NCBI GenBank assembly: GCA_027605045.1 | Contig: JAQFWX010000025.1 | Coordinates: 186,001-250,000, forward strand | Length of the DNA: 64,000 nt | Direction: 5' to 3' | Origin: Phallus indusiatus | Lineage: Eukaryota; Basidiomycota; Agaricomycetes; Phallales; Phallaceae | Part shown: one piece after another, positions 24,660 to 36,885 of the stretch | How the letters are laid out: each line of letters begins with the position of its first letter | How positions within the stretch are numbered: position 1 is the first letter of the stretch | The notes under the pieces: model-generated | What the model was told of the DNA's origin: nothing | Seen by the model: only the letters and a program-made list of their open reading frames with translations | The model's database searches: none | Program-made: the position numbers and the translations under genes

Positions 24660-25660
24660 ATAAAATCAACTACTACACATACACAGGAAACCAAACAAGT
24701 TGGTAGAAAACTGGAACATGTTCAGCGCTCATACCGCGGCTGGACACCAACTGAATTTCTGGATACGCAAGCTGTATGCCCAACGAATATTTTTATTGCA
24801 CACCACGAAACTGCACGAATTGTCTATCACCACCACCACACCACCTGCTTCACGTTCATATGGTCGTTCACACACCGAACTGAACCGGCTGCACCCGACA
24901 CCCATTGAAGCGCTCAAAGTTCAAACGCACGGCCTTGGAGTTCTGGAGGACGAAATAGAGACCCTGCGCAAGCAGTGAGCACCAACAGGCTAATCCCCAG
25001 AAACGCGGAAGAAGGGATTGAAGCTGACAGAATGAATGGCAACCCTTAGTTCCCCACAGATGGGGTCAGCGGTGGTGCTTTATAGGAACTTGGAAGGAAT
25101 TATGAGTTGGGCTAACAGAATTGGGACAGACGAAGAACCCGTCGTATTCGTAGCTGAGCCTGTGAGCGTTCTGAGTACCTGGGCCTCCACGCAATCGCTA
25201 TGCAGGACTTCGAGGGTACATATAGCGACAAAGCGGCGATATTAGCATGCGCCAGGCGTTGCGTCCGGGTCACCACATCGTACAGATAATCAACACCCAT
25301 TTCGATGAAATCATTGAACTCTAGTCTGAAACGCAGATAGCGTTGAGATGGGCGTCAGGGTATCACGACACCATTCGCAATGAAAAAGCTGACCTCATTG
25401 GAAGCCAAAGTGGCCGCCGGAAACCACGAAACTTCCCCCAGCAACGTACTACAGTATCCTTAAGACAGGCGCTACCATACAACGCAACAAAGCTGAAAGA
25501 AGTTTACCGAAAACAGTTTCAGATCAACATCTATTAACGCACCGTCTCTCTTTGACGAACAAGGAGACGTCAGCGCCAGATGGCTATCGACTCAGATGAA
25601 ACGACGCCCTCCCGACGGTCATCCCCATCACTTCTGGAGCTGTCATGAGACCTAAAAAGA
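24660..25660 (+). mobile_element. Decayed non-LTR retrotransposon (LINE) fragment with RNase H domain
   Basis: Translation in shifting frames recovers a broken RNase H domain typical of basidiomycete LINE elements: MGSAVVLYRN near 25060, then a GTDEEPVVFVAEPVSVL segment near 25128, PGHHIVQIINTHFDEII near 25268-25310 and RWASGYHDTIRNEKAD near 25345, which matches the RWxPGHxxIxGNExAD pattern of the family. Upstream sequence (SYRGWTPTEFLDTQAV and following) probably derives from the reverse transcriptase C-terminal part. Stops and frameshifts interrupt every frame, so the copy is dead. No target-site duplication or poly-A tail could be fixed. It lies exactly between the two permease copies and may have taken part in the duplication. 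Confidence 0.7.
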
Positions 25661-25707
25661 AGGCATGCAAGTGCACTCGAACTCGGACCAACCCCTACTT
25701 CTTCATG

Positions 25708-26015
25708 CTTCCTTTCTCGTAATGCTCACCTGTCAGCGGACGTATCCATCCCCTGGCGAGTTCACTCATATACTTGTCAAATCCGGCTGCTTCGTTAAGA
25801 TCCTAAAAGGCTATTTTCTCACATGTAACCCATTTCTTATCTTCGTGTGTTTGTTTTGCCCCCAATAGAAATTCAATCTAGTGGGTGGACACCAAAATTT
25901 CCCAAAATTTCCCAAGATAACGCAAATACTTGGCTCTTCTTGCAACAAGTTTTTTCTCGTGCGACTATTTAATGCCCCAGCCCTAATTCCGTTGAGCTCT
26001 GTCGTATTTGATACT
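25708..26015 (+). promoter_or_regulatory. Duplicated 5' flank of permease copy B
   Basis: This is the counterpart of 21735-22116. It lacks the roughly 80-base segment with the CACGTG site found in copy A. It has a small internal tandem of AAAATTTCCC near 25893-25915 not present in A. The shared core probably contains the promoter. Confidence 0.6.
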
Positions 26016-28580
26016 ATGTCATCCGACAAAAATTCTACGGTCACGAAGCGTAAAGAGGTACACCTCGCCGACGCAGAACTGCTGGAATCACTCGGTTATA
26101 AACAAGAATTCAGAAGAGAGTTTACAGCGTTTGAAGTGTTTGGTTCGTTGATATTGTTTTCATACTCTTCGGGGAACTTATCTATTGGTTGTCTCCAATA
26201 GGTATTGCTTTTTCCATCATCGGTCTACTGCCCTCAATTGCCTCGGTTTTATTCTACGCAGTGCCAAATGGAGGTCCTGTTGGCATGGTATGTTTCTGTC
26301 CACAGTACTGAATTGTATCGACATTTGATTTTATTAGGTCTGGGGATGGCTTATTACGAGTTTGCTCATCTTGACGATCGGGGCATCTATGGCTGAACTC
26401 GGTAGTGCTGCCCCTACATCCGGAGGCCTATATTTTTGGACATAGTATGTCGACTAACACGTCTTCCATAAATCTAAACTATCACCTTCCGACCTTCACT
26501 TTTTGTCAGCAAATATTCCAGCCCTTCCACTCGTAATTTGCTATGTTGGATCGTTGGTTACGCAAATACCTTAGGTAGTATATCTGCTGTCGCCAGTATC
26601 GACTGGGGGTGTGCTGTGCAAGTAAGTAGATATCTTTTGTTCAGCGTATTGACATAATTATTCTAACTTCCGGCAGGTAATGGCTGCAGCGACAATTGGG
26701 TCGAAAGATCAAAGCTTTGTTCCAACTTCTGGCCAAAAATAGTATGTTAAAACATTCATGTCTATAATACCCGAATTTGATTGCTTCAACCTAGCTTGGT
26801 ATACCTTGCTATTCTCGTGACGCATGGCATCATCTGCTCCCTCGGTACTCGGATTTTAGCGCGTTTGCAAGGTGTATACGTGGTATTAAATATCGCGTAT
26901 GCAATTGATACTTCCTTGAAAATATCTATCTTTTTCTAAAAGCTTTTTGATAGACTTTGTTTGGCAATAATTATTGTTTTGCCGATATTAACGCCTAAAC
27001 CTTTCAAAAACGACGCCTCTTTCGCTCTGGGGAATTTCACGAATCGTGAGTATTACCGCTTCACATTTTCACATTTTGTGCGTTGAAAAAACTCGATCGT
27101 TTTCCTCTACGTCGTTTATAGTCAGTGGTTACCCCAGTGGTTTCGCGTTTTTCCTTAGTTGGCTAGCTCCAGCGTGGACTATCGGTAAATCTCGGATTTC
27201 GTGTTGTGTGTTCCCATCGCCTTACTCGTCACGGAAACAGGTGCTTTCGATTCATCCGTTCATATCAGCGAAGAAGCGTTTGTATACCATAGTTTATCGT
27301 CAGCCACTTTTCGCCTGAAACAAACATCATAGAACGAATGCTGCGACGGCGGTCCCGTGGGCCATAGTCGGGTCCATTGGAATTAGCGGTTTATTGGGTA
27401 CCATTATTAATATCGTGCTCACATTTTATGCCGGTAAAAATATGGAAGCCATTGTCAACAATCCCATCGGCCAACCGATGGCGACCGTACGTGCAAATAT
27501 TCGAACCGTCCCAGAATGATTCCTATCTCATTGACTTGGTAATTTGGCTAGATTATTTTTAATAGCCTTGGTTCCAAGGGAGCACTTGCCTTATGGACCT
27601 TCATTGCTCTGGTCCAATATATGATGGGTAGCAGCATGGTAAGTTCTCATCGAGTTATTATGTCTGCTCGATTCAATAGTTCGTTCAGCTTCTCGCCGCA
27701 TCGCGTCAAACATTCGCTTTTTCGCGAGATAGAGCTTTACCATTCTCGAGATACCTGTACCGCATAAATGGCCGCACTAAAACCCCGGTTAACAGTTAGT
27801 TTTCCGAGCCGTACTCGCAATTAAAAAACTAATTTGTGGGTATAGCTGTCTGGTTTGTTGCGCTTTTGTCAGCTATATTGGGGTTGTTAGCGTTTGCAGG
27901 GCCTTCCGCGACTAATGCCCTATTCTCGGTAAGCATCCATACTTGTCGTAGCTTTTTTTCTGACGAGGACTTTCAGTTAGCAGTCGTAGGAAATAACACT
28001 GCTGTAAGTTTAATCATTCATTCAAGTTCTTCTTTCACTCTTATTTATTTATTTTCTCTTGTCAGTATTCTATCCCTATTGCTGTTCGCCACATTTTTTC
28101 ACGGAATACTTTCGTACCTGGGCCCTTCTCTTTAGGGAGATGGGTGAGTCGTTTTTTTAAACTTATCAAGTTTCTAGCGCCTGTCTGAATTTTGATTTCT
28201 AGTCCTTATCGATTACAGTTATTGCCGTCACATTTATGTGTTGGATGAACATACTATTCTTCTTTCCTACCTCGCCCAACCCCGATATTCAAAACATGAA
28301 TTATGGTAAAAAAAAACTCAAGCAACTACTATTATCTGTTCTAATTTAACATTTATTTTCAGCGGTCGTCGTCGTTGGAGGTGCTTTGGTAGGAAGTCTT
28401 GGCTGGTATTACTTCCCCGTGTATGGAGGAGTACATTGGTTCACTGGGCCAATGAGGACAGTCGAGCCAGTAAGTAAACATGGAGAGTCGGATAGTCCAA
28501 GTCAAGATGAGAATACAAAGAAAACCATGGAGGGGAGTATATTGGAGAAGGTATTAAATGTGACAACTCGCGATGAATAA
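26016..28580 (+). CDS. APC-superfamily amino acid/choline/GABA permease, copy B
   Basis: This tandem paralogue of the gene at 22117 has intron positions and phases matching copy A at every junction I compared. It runs from ATG at 26016 (MSSDKNSTVTKRKEVHLADA) to TAA at 28578-28580. All exons keep frame and no stop interrupts the protein, so it looks functional. Membrane topology and family motifs are as in copy A. Differences are mostly conservative, for example SGQKYLVYLAILVTHG against SGQTYLTYLGILLTHA, and FSRDRALPFSRYLYRINGRT against FSRDGALPLSKYLYRINGFT. Introns are more divergent than exons, as expected when the coding sequence is under purifying selection after duplication. The intact MFS transporter gene follows 400 bases downstream on the same strand. 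Confidence 0.92.
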
Positions 28581-28980
28581 GAGTAGCTCGCTGTGTTTTT
28601 AAATTTGATTACTAAACAGCTCTTTAAAATCCTGAGACTGCGCACGGTAACATGCAACGCCGGAACCAAACTCTTCCGTGGATTTTACTTTACAAGCAGG
28701 TGAGTGCCAGTGGGTATCTAACTACAACTGACCGATGAAATAATACAACTCACCTGTCTGCATTAAGAGCTTCGCGTTGTTTAGAGATCCTTCCTAGATG
28801 ATCTAAATTGATTAGGTATTCTATAATTGAGTACGGCGATAATTATGTTCTACCCGTTCCTGTGCTCTATTTTAAGACTTCCTGGTCATCCATGCCCGCC
28901 CTGGTTGTGAATCGAAATATAAGTACCAAAAAACCGTTGTGGTCTTATGTCGCCGTCACTCCTCCAGACGTCCTTTCAAG
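28581..28980. other. Intergenic region between permease B and MFS gene
   Basis: Four hundred bases with no open frame of note. It must contain the 3' end of the permease gene and the promoter of the MFS gene. No repeat was recognised. Confidence 0.4.
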
Positions 28981-30993
28981 ATGATAGCCACTGAAGACCA
29001 CTCACCTTCACCAAGTAGCGAACTGGAAAAAGCAGCTTTAATCTCAGAGCTCAACACTTTACCACCATATCGTAAACTGAGCATTCTCATTATTTTGTGC
29101 ACGGCCCTCTTTCTGGACACATTCAACAACTCGTCGCTTTTTACCGCTCTCCCTGTATTGTCCCTGCGAATTAACATTCCCGATAATGAAAGTGTATGGC
29201 TTTTCGGTGGTTATCAGCTCACATTCGCTGCATTGCTTCTGATTGTACGCATTTCCCGATTTTACCAATGGATCTTATTCAAAATTATATCATCTCATCC
29301 AGTCTGGTCGTGTAAGCGATCTCTATAATCCAAGTGAGATTTTTTCCCTCTACATCAAGGAGCAAACTTATATCATTTCCTATCATAGAATGGGTGTTTG
29401 TGTTCGGCTCTGCATCCTTGACCGTCTTCACTCTGGTCGCAGGATTCATACGAAAAGAAATCCCGATCATTTTACTTCGTGCATTGATGGGAGCCGGTAT
29501 TTTCATTCCGATTATTGTGATTGTCCGAATGAATTTATTAATTACTGGTTATGACCCAAGGTGCCGCGTTGACTATTCCCTCTTCGCAGCATTTAATTGT
29601 TCATTTGTACCCTGAGCCTGAAGCTCAAGCAAAGGCTCTCGCGGTTTTTGGTGGCATGGCTGGAATTGGATTGGGTAACATTATTGTTAATTTGTGATTT
29701 GACTTTCTCTTGAACTCTTTTCTGTAGTTTTTGGACTGTTGGTTGGAGGTTTATTCGTGGAATTTGTGTCATGGCCTTGGGCATTCTACTTCGGAGCCAT
29801 CCTTTCCGGCACAATTTCCATTGGCATCCTATTACTCGTCCCAAACCTTAAACGAACTAAAGTAACTGAGACACGAGCTGAAAGACTCCTTCGCTTTAAA
29901 CGCTTGGATCTATTTGGAGTGTCAATCATCACAGGTAGACATTTCAATCCGGAGGACTTTTTTAAACTCATATCTCACTTCAGTTGCTCTTTTACTCTTC
30001 ATATTTGCTGTCACATCGGGCTCAAGTACTGGCTGGGGTTCAGCTCAAGTTATAGCTCCTCTCGTCCTCTCGGTTTTCCTCGCTGCGGCATTTTTCGTAT
30101 ACGAAGCTTATATACCGGAAAACCTGGCTGCGCTGTGGGTTTCTTTAGCCGAATCAAAAAATTAATCTCATTGATTTTTGATTTTGTGTTAGACCTCCCA
30201 AAGTGTGGAAATATGAAAATGTGGGCATTCTCGTCGCCACAAACTCCATCCCTTTCATGTGGTGGGGTTCAATTTATCCCCTCTTCTCCTGGTTCTGGCA
30301 GGTTGTCGATGAATGGTCTCCAATTAAGGTTGCAATTCACTTGTAAGCTCATCATCACATACACATCCTTCTCTTTCCGCTGGTTAATGTATTCCAGTCT
30401 TCCAGTAGCACTGGGAATTTTGCCCGTGATCCCTGTGACAGCTGAACTGCAAAGGAAAATTCCTGCAAAGTGGATCATATTATCAGGTTTTGGCCTATTA
30501 ATCATTGCCAACATATTACTTCCATTTGATAACTCCCCGGACCGTTATTGGCGATTTGGTTTCCCTGGCTTTTTAATAGGAACTATTGGAGCGGCTACGA
30601 TTTATTCCACACTCAAGTAAGTCAAAGATTGCTTGTTTCCAGAGCTTTTCAGGTGTTCAAAATTACCGATTTTCCAGCATCGTTATTCTGGCTAATACCC
30701 CACCTGAAATATCTGGCGTTGCGTCTGCGCTTTTTATTGCAGCAGGTCAGACAGGAGCAGGAGTCGGCCTTGCAATTGTAACTTCCATTCAAACCAGCGT
30801 AGAAAAGCACCATGGTGGTCCCTTCAAGTTTAACGGAAGACAAGCTGGACTCTGGTTTTTATTGGCCATAAGCGTTGTTTTTGCAATCGTTTTCGCTTTC
30901 TTCATGACGGATTCAATTGGACCAGTAAAGCCTCCTGTTGAAAAGATACTAGAAAGTGAAAACAAAACGCAAGATTCCGATGGTCAACCATAG
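28981..30993 (+). CDS. Major facilitator superfamily transporter, DHA2-like
   Basis: Nine exons join in frame from ATG at 28981 to TAG at 30991-30993, giving about 500 residues with many hydrophobic segments. Family signs are the TM1 region YRKLSILIILCTALFLDTFN, the loop 2-3 motif SGRVSDLYNPKWVF corresponding to MFS motif A, ALPVLSLRINI, the TM4 region RALMGAGAALTIPSSQHL and SGVASALFIAAGQTGAGVGL in the C-terminal half. The closest named group by motif layout is the DHA2 drug:H+ antiporter set that includes yeast ATR1, but the substrate is unknown. It is a proton-coupled membrane exporter or importer. It lies downstream of two permeases in the same orientation, making a small transporter neighbourhood, though separate promoters are likely. 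Confidence 0.88.
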
Positions 30994-31504
30994 TTATACA
31001 TGTCTATACGGTCTGTGTAAAGGGTTAATATTTATGTTTTTATACTTCGAAAATTATTATCCGTCTGGTTCTGTTGCAGCAATTGTGCATTATAGGAAAA
31101 TAGCCAGATTAATGCATACAATTGTGTATCATTCTTGTGAATATCGTAAATGTTACACAGACTGTCATACAGTACATTTGGAGTTGAAATTCTGGCTTCA
31201 AGATGTTGTCCAGGTATGAAAAACGTTTATTAACCAGCTAAATTATGACATCACTTGCTCAATCGTATAGCCATTATAATTTTGTTGAAAAATGTTGTGC
31301 GTACGCTACGACTTGATCAGATTCTGAAAGTAATTTGATATCGTTGTTTGCGATTAGAAATAAGGTCATTTATGCGTGGCAGGGATCAAGCAGGGATTGC
31401 AGCTACCAGTGGATGCATCCCCGTCAGCTCACGCTCTCATTCCGTCGCCCCTCTTCCACCATTCATCGAGGCATTCGGATGCCACCTTCTCATCTCCAAG
31501 CCAA
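30994..31504. other. Intergenic region downstream of the MFS gene
   Basis: Holds the MFS 3' end. A plus-strand frame (31335-31823) runs across the left inverted repeat of the element at 31505 and has no family resemblance, so I do not annotate it as a gene. Confidence 0.4.
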
Positions 31505-31535
31505 TGTCACAAAAATCCCCAACGCTCGATCGAGC
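31505..31535 (+). repeat. Left terminal inverted repeat of candidate element
   Basis: Begins TGTCACAAAAATCCCCAACG and pairs with 33018-33048 on the opposite strand with four mismatches. Confidence 0.55.
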
Positions 31536-33017
31536 CTGACGACACCTGACGACCTGACTCAACCTGACCAAGTTCTGACGGTCGTCAATCGGGTTCGGTC
31601 AGACCGCCGTCAGATCAATAGAGCCCAATTGAGCCATCGTCCGTCTGGTTTGAATCAAGAAAAATGTAGCTACTATCATACATGGATCAAGAATCAAAAT
31701 AAAGCTTCAGTTTCTACTGAAACGTTCGGCGAGGAAATATCGTATAAGGTATCTGCATCAACAACATCTTTCAGTAACATTGATAAGAGCGTCACTATAA
31801 ATAAAATGACACCCACGAATTAAAACTTTGAACTAAGAAAAACACCAATTCCTTTAGCTCTAAAAACGAGTTTGACACCCATCCATCTGATTTTCGGGCT
31901 CCACGAGTTACGACGCAGCACTTCAACCAGTATGATACATATTAGGTCTGACTATGCGTATGGCCTTATCGTGCGGATCCACAGTTGTTCAGAACTTGTT
32001 TTTATTCGAGTTGTCCGGGTTATGTAATGTCTTTTTCTCTTCGTTAATGCTACTATCGTTATTATTGACGCTAGTTGTTTGACCTATCTGCGTTAATACA
32101 TTTTGCCCATAAGTTCGGTCGTGTACTTGCTGGGAGCTCCGAGCCTTGGCTGGACAATTGGACTTTACCTCACAAATCGTCCGGTGAAATTGAAATTATG
32201 ATGTTGAAAATGGATCTACAAGAATTGTTTCACTTTTTTTCAATCGTTCAAAGGAGATGAAAAAACACCTTGGCCAAATGCCTCGTCCCTGTTCAACACT
32301 TGAACTTGTCTTCCCGCGCATTCTCGGTCGGAGTTGAACCGCCGCCGGCTTGGTTTGGCATGAGACATTGATGATAACTCTCCTTGAAAACTCGATATCG
32401 TTTCAATGTCGTCTGTAGCAGACAACATGTAGCGTGCAAGGCAGCTTTTGGCTATCAGCGAGGGAGGTAGTTACTCTTATTGGAAGGTGGAGCTCATGAT
32501 TTGTCACATTAGCTCCACTGCTCCACGGGCGTCTACTACAAAGGTATATAATGTCGACGTTGAGCTTTTGGGGCGCCGTGCTCTTGACTTCAAACGACTA
32601 CCAACACCTTCACGAACAGCAGCAGTAATAGTAAGAAGGTAAGCCCGAGCTTATAGTTTGTAATGTAATAATAAGTTACTCACTTCAATAGGCAAGTCGG
32701 ATTTCAAGTTCAACGAACGATCAAGAGTAAAATTAGTGTTATTGAACAATATTTATGTAATGCATTAGACACTAGTTACTGTTTGTAATGGCAATCATAT
32801 AGTAATCAATAAAGTCTTATCATTGATAACAACTAATCTATGTGATAACGGCGTGAAAGAAGAGTTTTGAAAATTTAGTCCAAACGAGGTCAACCATGAA
32901 CTCAACAGTCGATTTGACTCGGTCAGTTCATACTGTCCTGATCGAGCCCTTCAGCTTCGTTAACCTGGTCGGGTCGTCAGACAGGATTTGTCTGACGGCC
33001 CTAATGAGCCCGATCGA

Positions 33018-33048
33018 GCTCAATCGACCGTTAAGGATTTTTGTGACA
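33018..33048 (-). repeat. Right terminal inverted repeat of candidate element
   Basis: Its reverse complement begins TGTCACAAAAATCCTTAACG and matches the left repeat at 27 of 31 positions. Confidence 0.55.
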
Positions 33049-33091
33049 AAATTTCCGCGCGAGTGGGCCTCTCATGATCTAGAAACACTAC

Positions 33092-33394
33092 TTGTTGATC
33101 CACATGAACTATCCGTTGAACATTTCTTTGGATGTCACCTCCGAAACCTTCCAGAGGCTAAAGCCCCAGTTTATGACCCTAGGTTTCGAGGAAGTTTTGG
33201 GAGCTGGAAGCCGGCTAATAAGGAACGGGCCTCCTCCAGCCAATTACGCTGTTAAACATTACATGAAAAGGACTGATTCGGTGTGTCTGAGCCCTGCCGA
33301 GGCCAACGTAGATGATCTTGCGAGTCTTTCTACTATGATACATCTGCCACAGGTTATACTCAGGCACTGGCGGCGCCAACATGAAAACAGGTAA
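33092..33394 (+). other. Orphan open frame, possible gene remnant
   Basis: An open frame just outside the right inverted repeat reads in part SLDVTSETFQRLKPQFMTLG and FEEVLGAGSRLIRNGPPPAN. It looks like real protein sequence rather than random translation, but has no upstream exon that I can join and stops after about 100 codons. It may be the 3' end of a gene disrupted by the element to its left. No family was recognised. Confidence 0.3.
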
Positions 33395-33986
33395 TACCCG
33401 CGTTCACATTCATTGGCTCACTTCCTTCAAGTTCCTTGTTTTTATCTTATCCCAATCACTGCTGTGCTTCTGCTGTCGCTCATGGAGAATATCCCCTCAC
33501 CCCACCCAAATTTTTAGTAGTGCGACCTCGCAGACCAAATATGGCTCTGGAATGGGTCCAACAAAACATTGCCGCTTTCGCAAGTGAATTCCTCATCCCT
33601 TTCACCTTTGAGAATAGAATAATTTTCGTAGCTATCACAATCATGATCCAGCAGTATTTTCTGTATTCCCCTTTTAATATTGCTATGTAAATTACAGGGA
33701 CGTCATGCATGAGTACGAATGCAATATGGGTAAAATAAGTATGAAGAGAAGAAGAAAAAAAATCTGGTCGATACAAGAGATAAAATGTCATTTTAGTCAA
33801 ATAATTCGATCAATTATACGGTAAATGCAAATTCAGACAGACCGTTGGTATACATGGGTTAGTGGAATCTTCAATGCGCAGAAGTAATCAAAAAAGAGAA
33901 AGAAAAATTTCGGATGGGGTGCCGCATCAGCGGCGATGAATGTTGCTCGTAACCGTTGACGGACGATAAGACAATGCTAGGGAACA
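33395..33986. other. Intergenic region 3' of the antiporter gene
   Basis: About 600 bases with short frames only, AT-rich, containing the 3' untranslated region of the leftward antiporter gene. Confidence 0.4.
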
Positions 33987-36885
33987 TCAGGCTGTTGGGG
34001 AATGTATTTCGGAGGGTGGTTGCTGATCAGCAAACCGAATCGACCGAGCGGGCGACTCCGCGCGATGATGTCCTGCTTCACGTATCAAACGTGAAATGGA
34101 ATCTTTTGTTCCGTGTCGGGAACGATGATGACTCGCGGATACATGCTGCGTCCGACCTGCTCCAGCTAAATCGCCTACGGACCGGCTTCGACTCATATCG
34201 CGCCCTCGAGTTGACAGTTCTCCCTTTCCCTCTTCTTCACCTTCTTCAAACGAAGGTGACGTCGGAGTGGTCGGTTGTGTTTTGGACTTCCCGCTTGCAT
34301 GTCGAAGGCCTTCTCGTCTTTTCCCGGAAACGATTCGTATTTTGGGTCGTCGAGGTTTGTGAGACGGCTTAGTTCTCTCGTCGGTCAATGACCTTCCTCG
34401 CGTGTCCTCTTCGTCTTCGTCTTCATCTTCTACGTCCTGCCAATCTCCCTCCCAATCTCCCTCGTGTTCAGGTTCGTGTAAACTTTCGTCTGCCTCATGT
34501 TGATCGTGTCGTTTCGTAAGGGCATCTTCCACGTTTTGTATACCTTGCACGGTATCGTCCCGGAGGCGGGAAGCTTCTTCCTTCACTGCGTCAAACTCAC
34601 CAATTGCTTCTTTTTCGACATCCGCCGGTATATTTTTCACTTTCTCCAAATATTTCCCTACCTCTTTGCGAACATCGGTATCTTCTCCATGAAAGGTTTT
34701 CCCGGTTCCATGAGGGGTTTGAGGATCATGTAAGACTTCAACTTCCACCTAATCCACCAGAATAAATTTAGGCAACGGCAGGGTTTTAAAAACGTACCTC
34801 ATTCCCGGGACCACGACTATGTTCCACGATCACATCAGATCCCTCTCTCCATACTGTTCTATCACCGCTCTCGGCGGATCCATCGGGCGGGATCTCATCT
34901 CTCGGTGTGCGCTCCCGGTCCGGGGAATTATCTGTTTCCCCTCTATCAGTAGCTCCCACCGTCGTTGCCGTCTCAGATCCGACCTTTTCGCCCAGTTCCA
35001 TGGCGTTGGCAGCTGCGTCCCGGTCGCGATTGATGATAATATCTTCCGGACGGTTCACTCTTCTAATTTGAGTTTCCCATTCTGGTCCACCCAATTCGGC
35101 ACTTCTCTGCCTGCTCCACGTGCGGGACACAGAGTGCACACGCCGACTGAGGGAGAAAAAAGGAATGCTTAGGCCATGAACCGTGATGCTGCAGAGTACC
35201 ATAAACGCGACAATGGGCTGTAAACTTGCGGCAAGAAGCTCCACTTGGTTTTGTGGTGGATCATGTGGCTGAGGTAGTTGCTCTACGGCCAGAGTACTAA
35301 TGAAAACCGCGCCGACTCCGATGGGACCAAAATGACCTACGGGAACGGAAACGATATGTCAGTGTGTTAAAATAGAATAAAGAAGAGATGATCGGGATCA
35401 GACCTGAGAAGACTGCTTCCCGAAAGGTTTTGACGTCAGGAATCCATCGATATAATGCCAGCATGATAGGCAGTCGGCGTAGGATAAGAACCAGAATTGC
35501 AAGCACGATCAATCGCCAGACGCTTAGAGTGAGAGCGGCAGATGTGAATAAATGGAACGGCATCCATGCCCCAATATAGATGAAGGCTATTAGCGGAAGA
35601 TATGAGAAATGAAATGTAATGAGTTTAAAGGAGAATAGGTTTGCACTTGCCTGCAATGTTGAACAGCAGGTCAATAACCGAACTGAAACCACTGTCCTCA
35701 GTTTGCTTATTGAAGAAACCATCCCAGGCAAACGCAGTACCACTCGCGAATGCTGATAAAAGATCATCAGAGCCAAGCAGGGTGGTTGAGCCTACAGAGA
35801 ATAAGGCCAGCGCAACATATTGAGCGACGTATGATTTCCGGTCAATGAGATCCTTGCGTTCACAAAAGCGCATGAGATGCCGGAAACCGAACCCTAGGAC
35901 AGATCCAAAAACGACGCCAAGAGTAACTTCATCTGTAATTCAATAGTTAAGCGAACGAGATGGGACCGGCATGGATGAGGTTGAGAGGTACATACACAAT
36001 ATGGTAATCAAAAACCAGTCCTCGATGGCCTGAGCATCACTCTTCTGGAGAGTGAGATAAAGAGCTATGTACAAAAATGGGAAAGCTGCTCCGTCGTTAC
36101 AACCACTTTCAGCAGCGAGAACTGTCCGAACAAACATTAACTACATGCGGATAAAATGCAAACGAGGAACATACGATGACGAAGATGTGCTGGAACGTGT
36201 TTGTCTGCATACTTCCCTCCGATAACGGCAGCTGCGAGAATTGGGTCGGTAGGCGTTAAACAAGCACCGACGGCTAGTGAAGAGAGGAACGATAGACCGG
36301 GTATAAGAGAATATATCAAACCCGCAGAGACAAACCAGCCCTAAAGATATGGCATGATTCATTACACTGTTCACCAGAAGAAAGATAGACGTTGAAAATA
36401 CTGACCCAGGTCATAATGGGTACTAGCAGAAAGAACAGACTTTGCCAGTGCTTCTTCATATACTGCTTAGGGAGCTCAACACCTATCGCGAACACACCAA
36501 TGGCCAACACAATTCGAGTTACTTCCAGTGTAATGGTATTCAAAGTACCGTCATTGGAAGACCAATCACGAGGGTTGAAGATGTTGGCACCGTATGGCCC
36601 TATAACGACACCGAAGATGAATGCCCAGCATGCTTCTCCAATGTAGAGCTGCAAGATATGCAAGGTTAATTTGTGTTTTTAAATTGAGAAAAGATTGAAC
36701 CTTTTCACGAAGGAACAGTGAGAACATGCCAAACTGTCAAATGGATAGTTCAGCGACGAAGAAAAAAAAACAAAGAGTGCACTGACCACGACAATGAAAC
36801 CGCCCCCACATGTTATGGCGAGATGTACGGGAGTGACATCAAACTTGAGAAAATTTGATTTAAAGGTGGTGACAGTCTCAGCCAT
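33987..36885 (-). CDS. NHA1: Na+(K+)/H+ antiporter, NHA1/Sod2-type (CPA1 family)
   Basis: The gene runs from ATG at 36885 (MAETVTTFKSNFLKFDVTPV) to TGA at 33987-33989 with about ten exons, all joining in frame. The N-terminal 430 residues form the multi-spanning exchanger domain. Key marks are LYIGEACWAFIFGVVIGPYG, the TPTDP motif in ACLTPTDPILAAAVIGGKYA, the paired Asn-Asp of ESGCNDGAAFPFLY that carries the transported ions, and FNIAGFIYIGAWMPF. The C-terminus is a long hydrophilic tail with acidic runs (DVEDEDEDEEDTRGR) and Arg/Ser patches, as in yeast Nha1 where the tail regulates transport. Known role: electrogenic efflux of Na+ and K+ at the plasma membrane, with salt tolerance and pH homeostasis. 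The tail sequence is poorly conserved, so its regulatory sites cannot be assigned. Confidence 0.92.

Larger units (their letters stand above)
31505..33048. mobile_element. Candidate non-autonomous DNA transposon with 31-bp terminal inverted repeats
   Basis: The 31 bases at 31505-31535 (starting TGTCACAAAAATCC) and the reverse complement of 33018-33048 match at 27 of 31 positions. Next to each end lie subterminal motifs: four copies of CCTGAC at 31535-31568, a CTGACGG/CCGTCAG pair at 31575-31581 and 31607-31613, and an 8-bp hairpin CGTCAGAC/GTCTGACG at 32975-32997. Such GTCAG-rich subterminal repeats resemble transposase binding sites. No transposase frame was found inside the 1.54 kb and no target-site duplication is obvious, so the element is either non-autonomous or decayed, and the exact ends are uncertain. 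Confidence 0.5.

Noticed and set aside
31335..31823. Plus-strand frame of 162 codons
   Set aside because: It spans the left inverted repeat and its CCTGAC tandem. The translation has no family resemblance.
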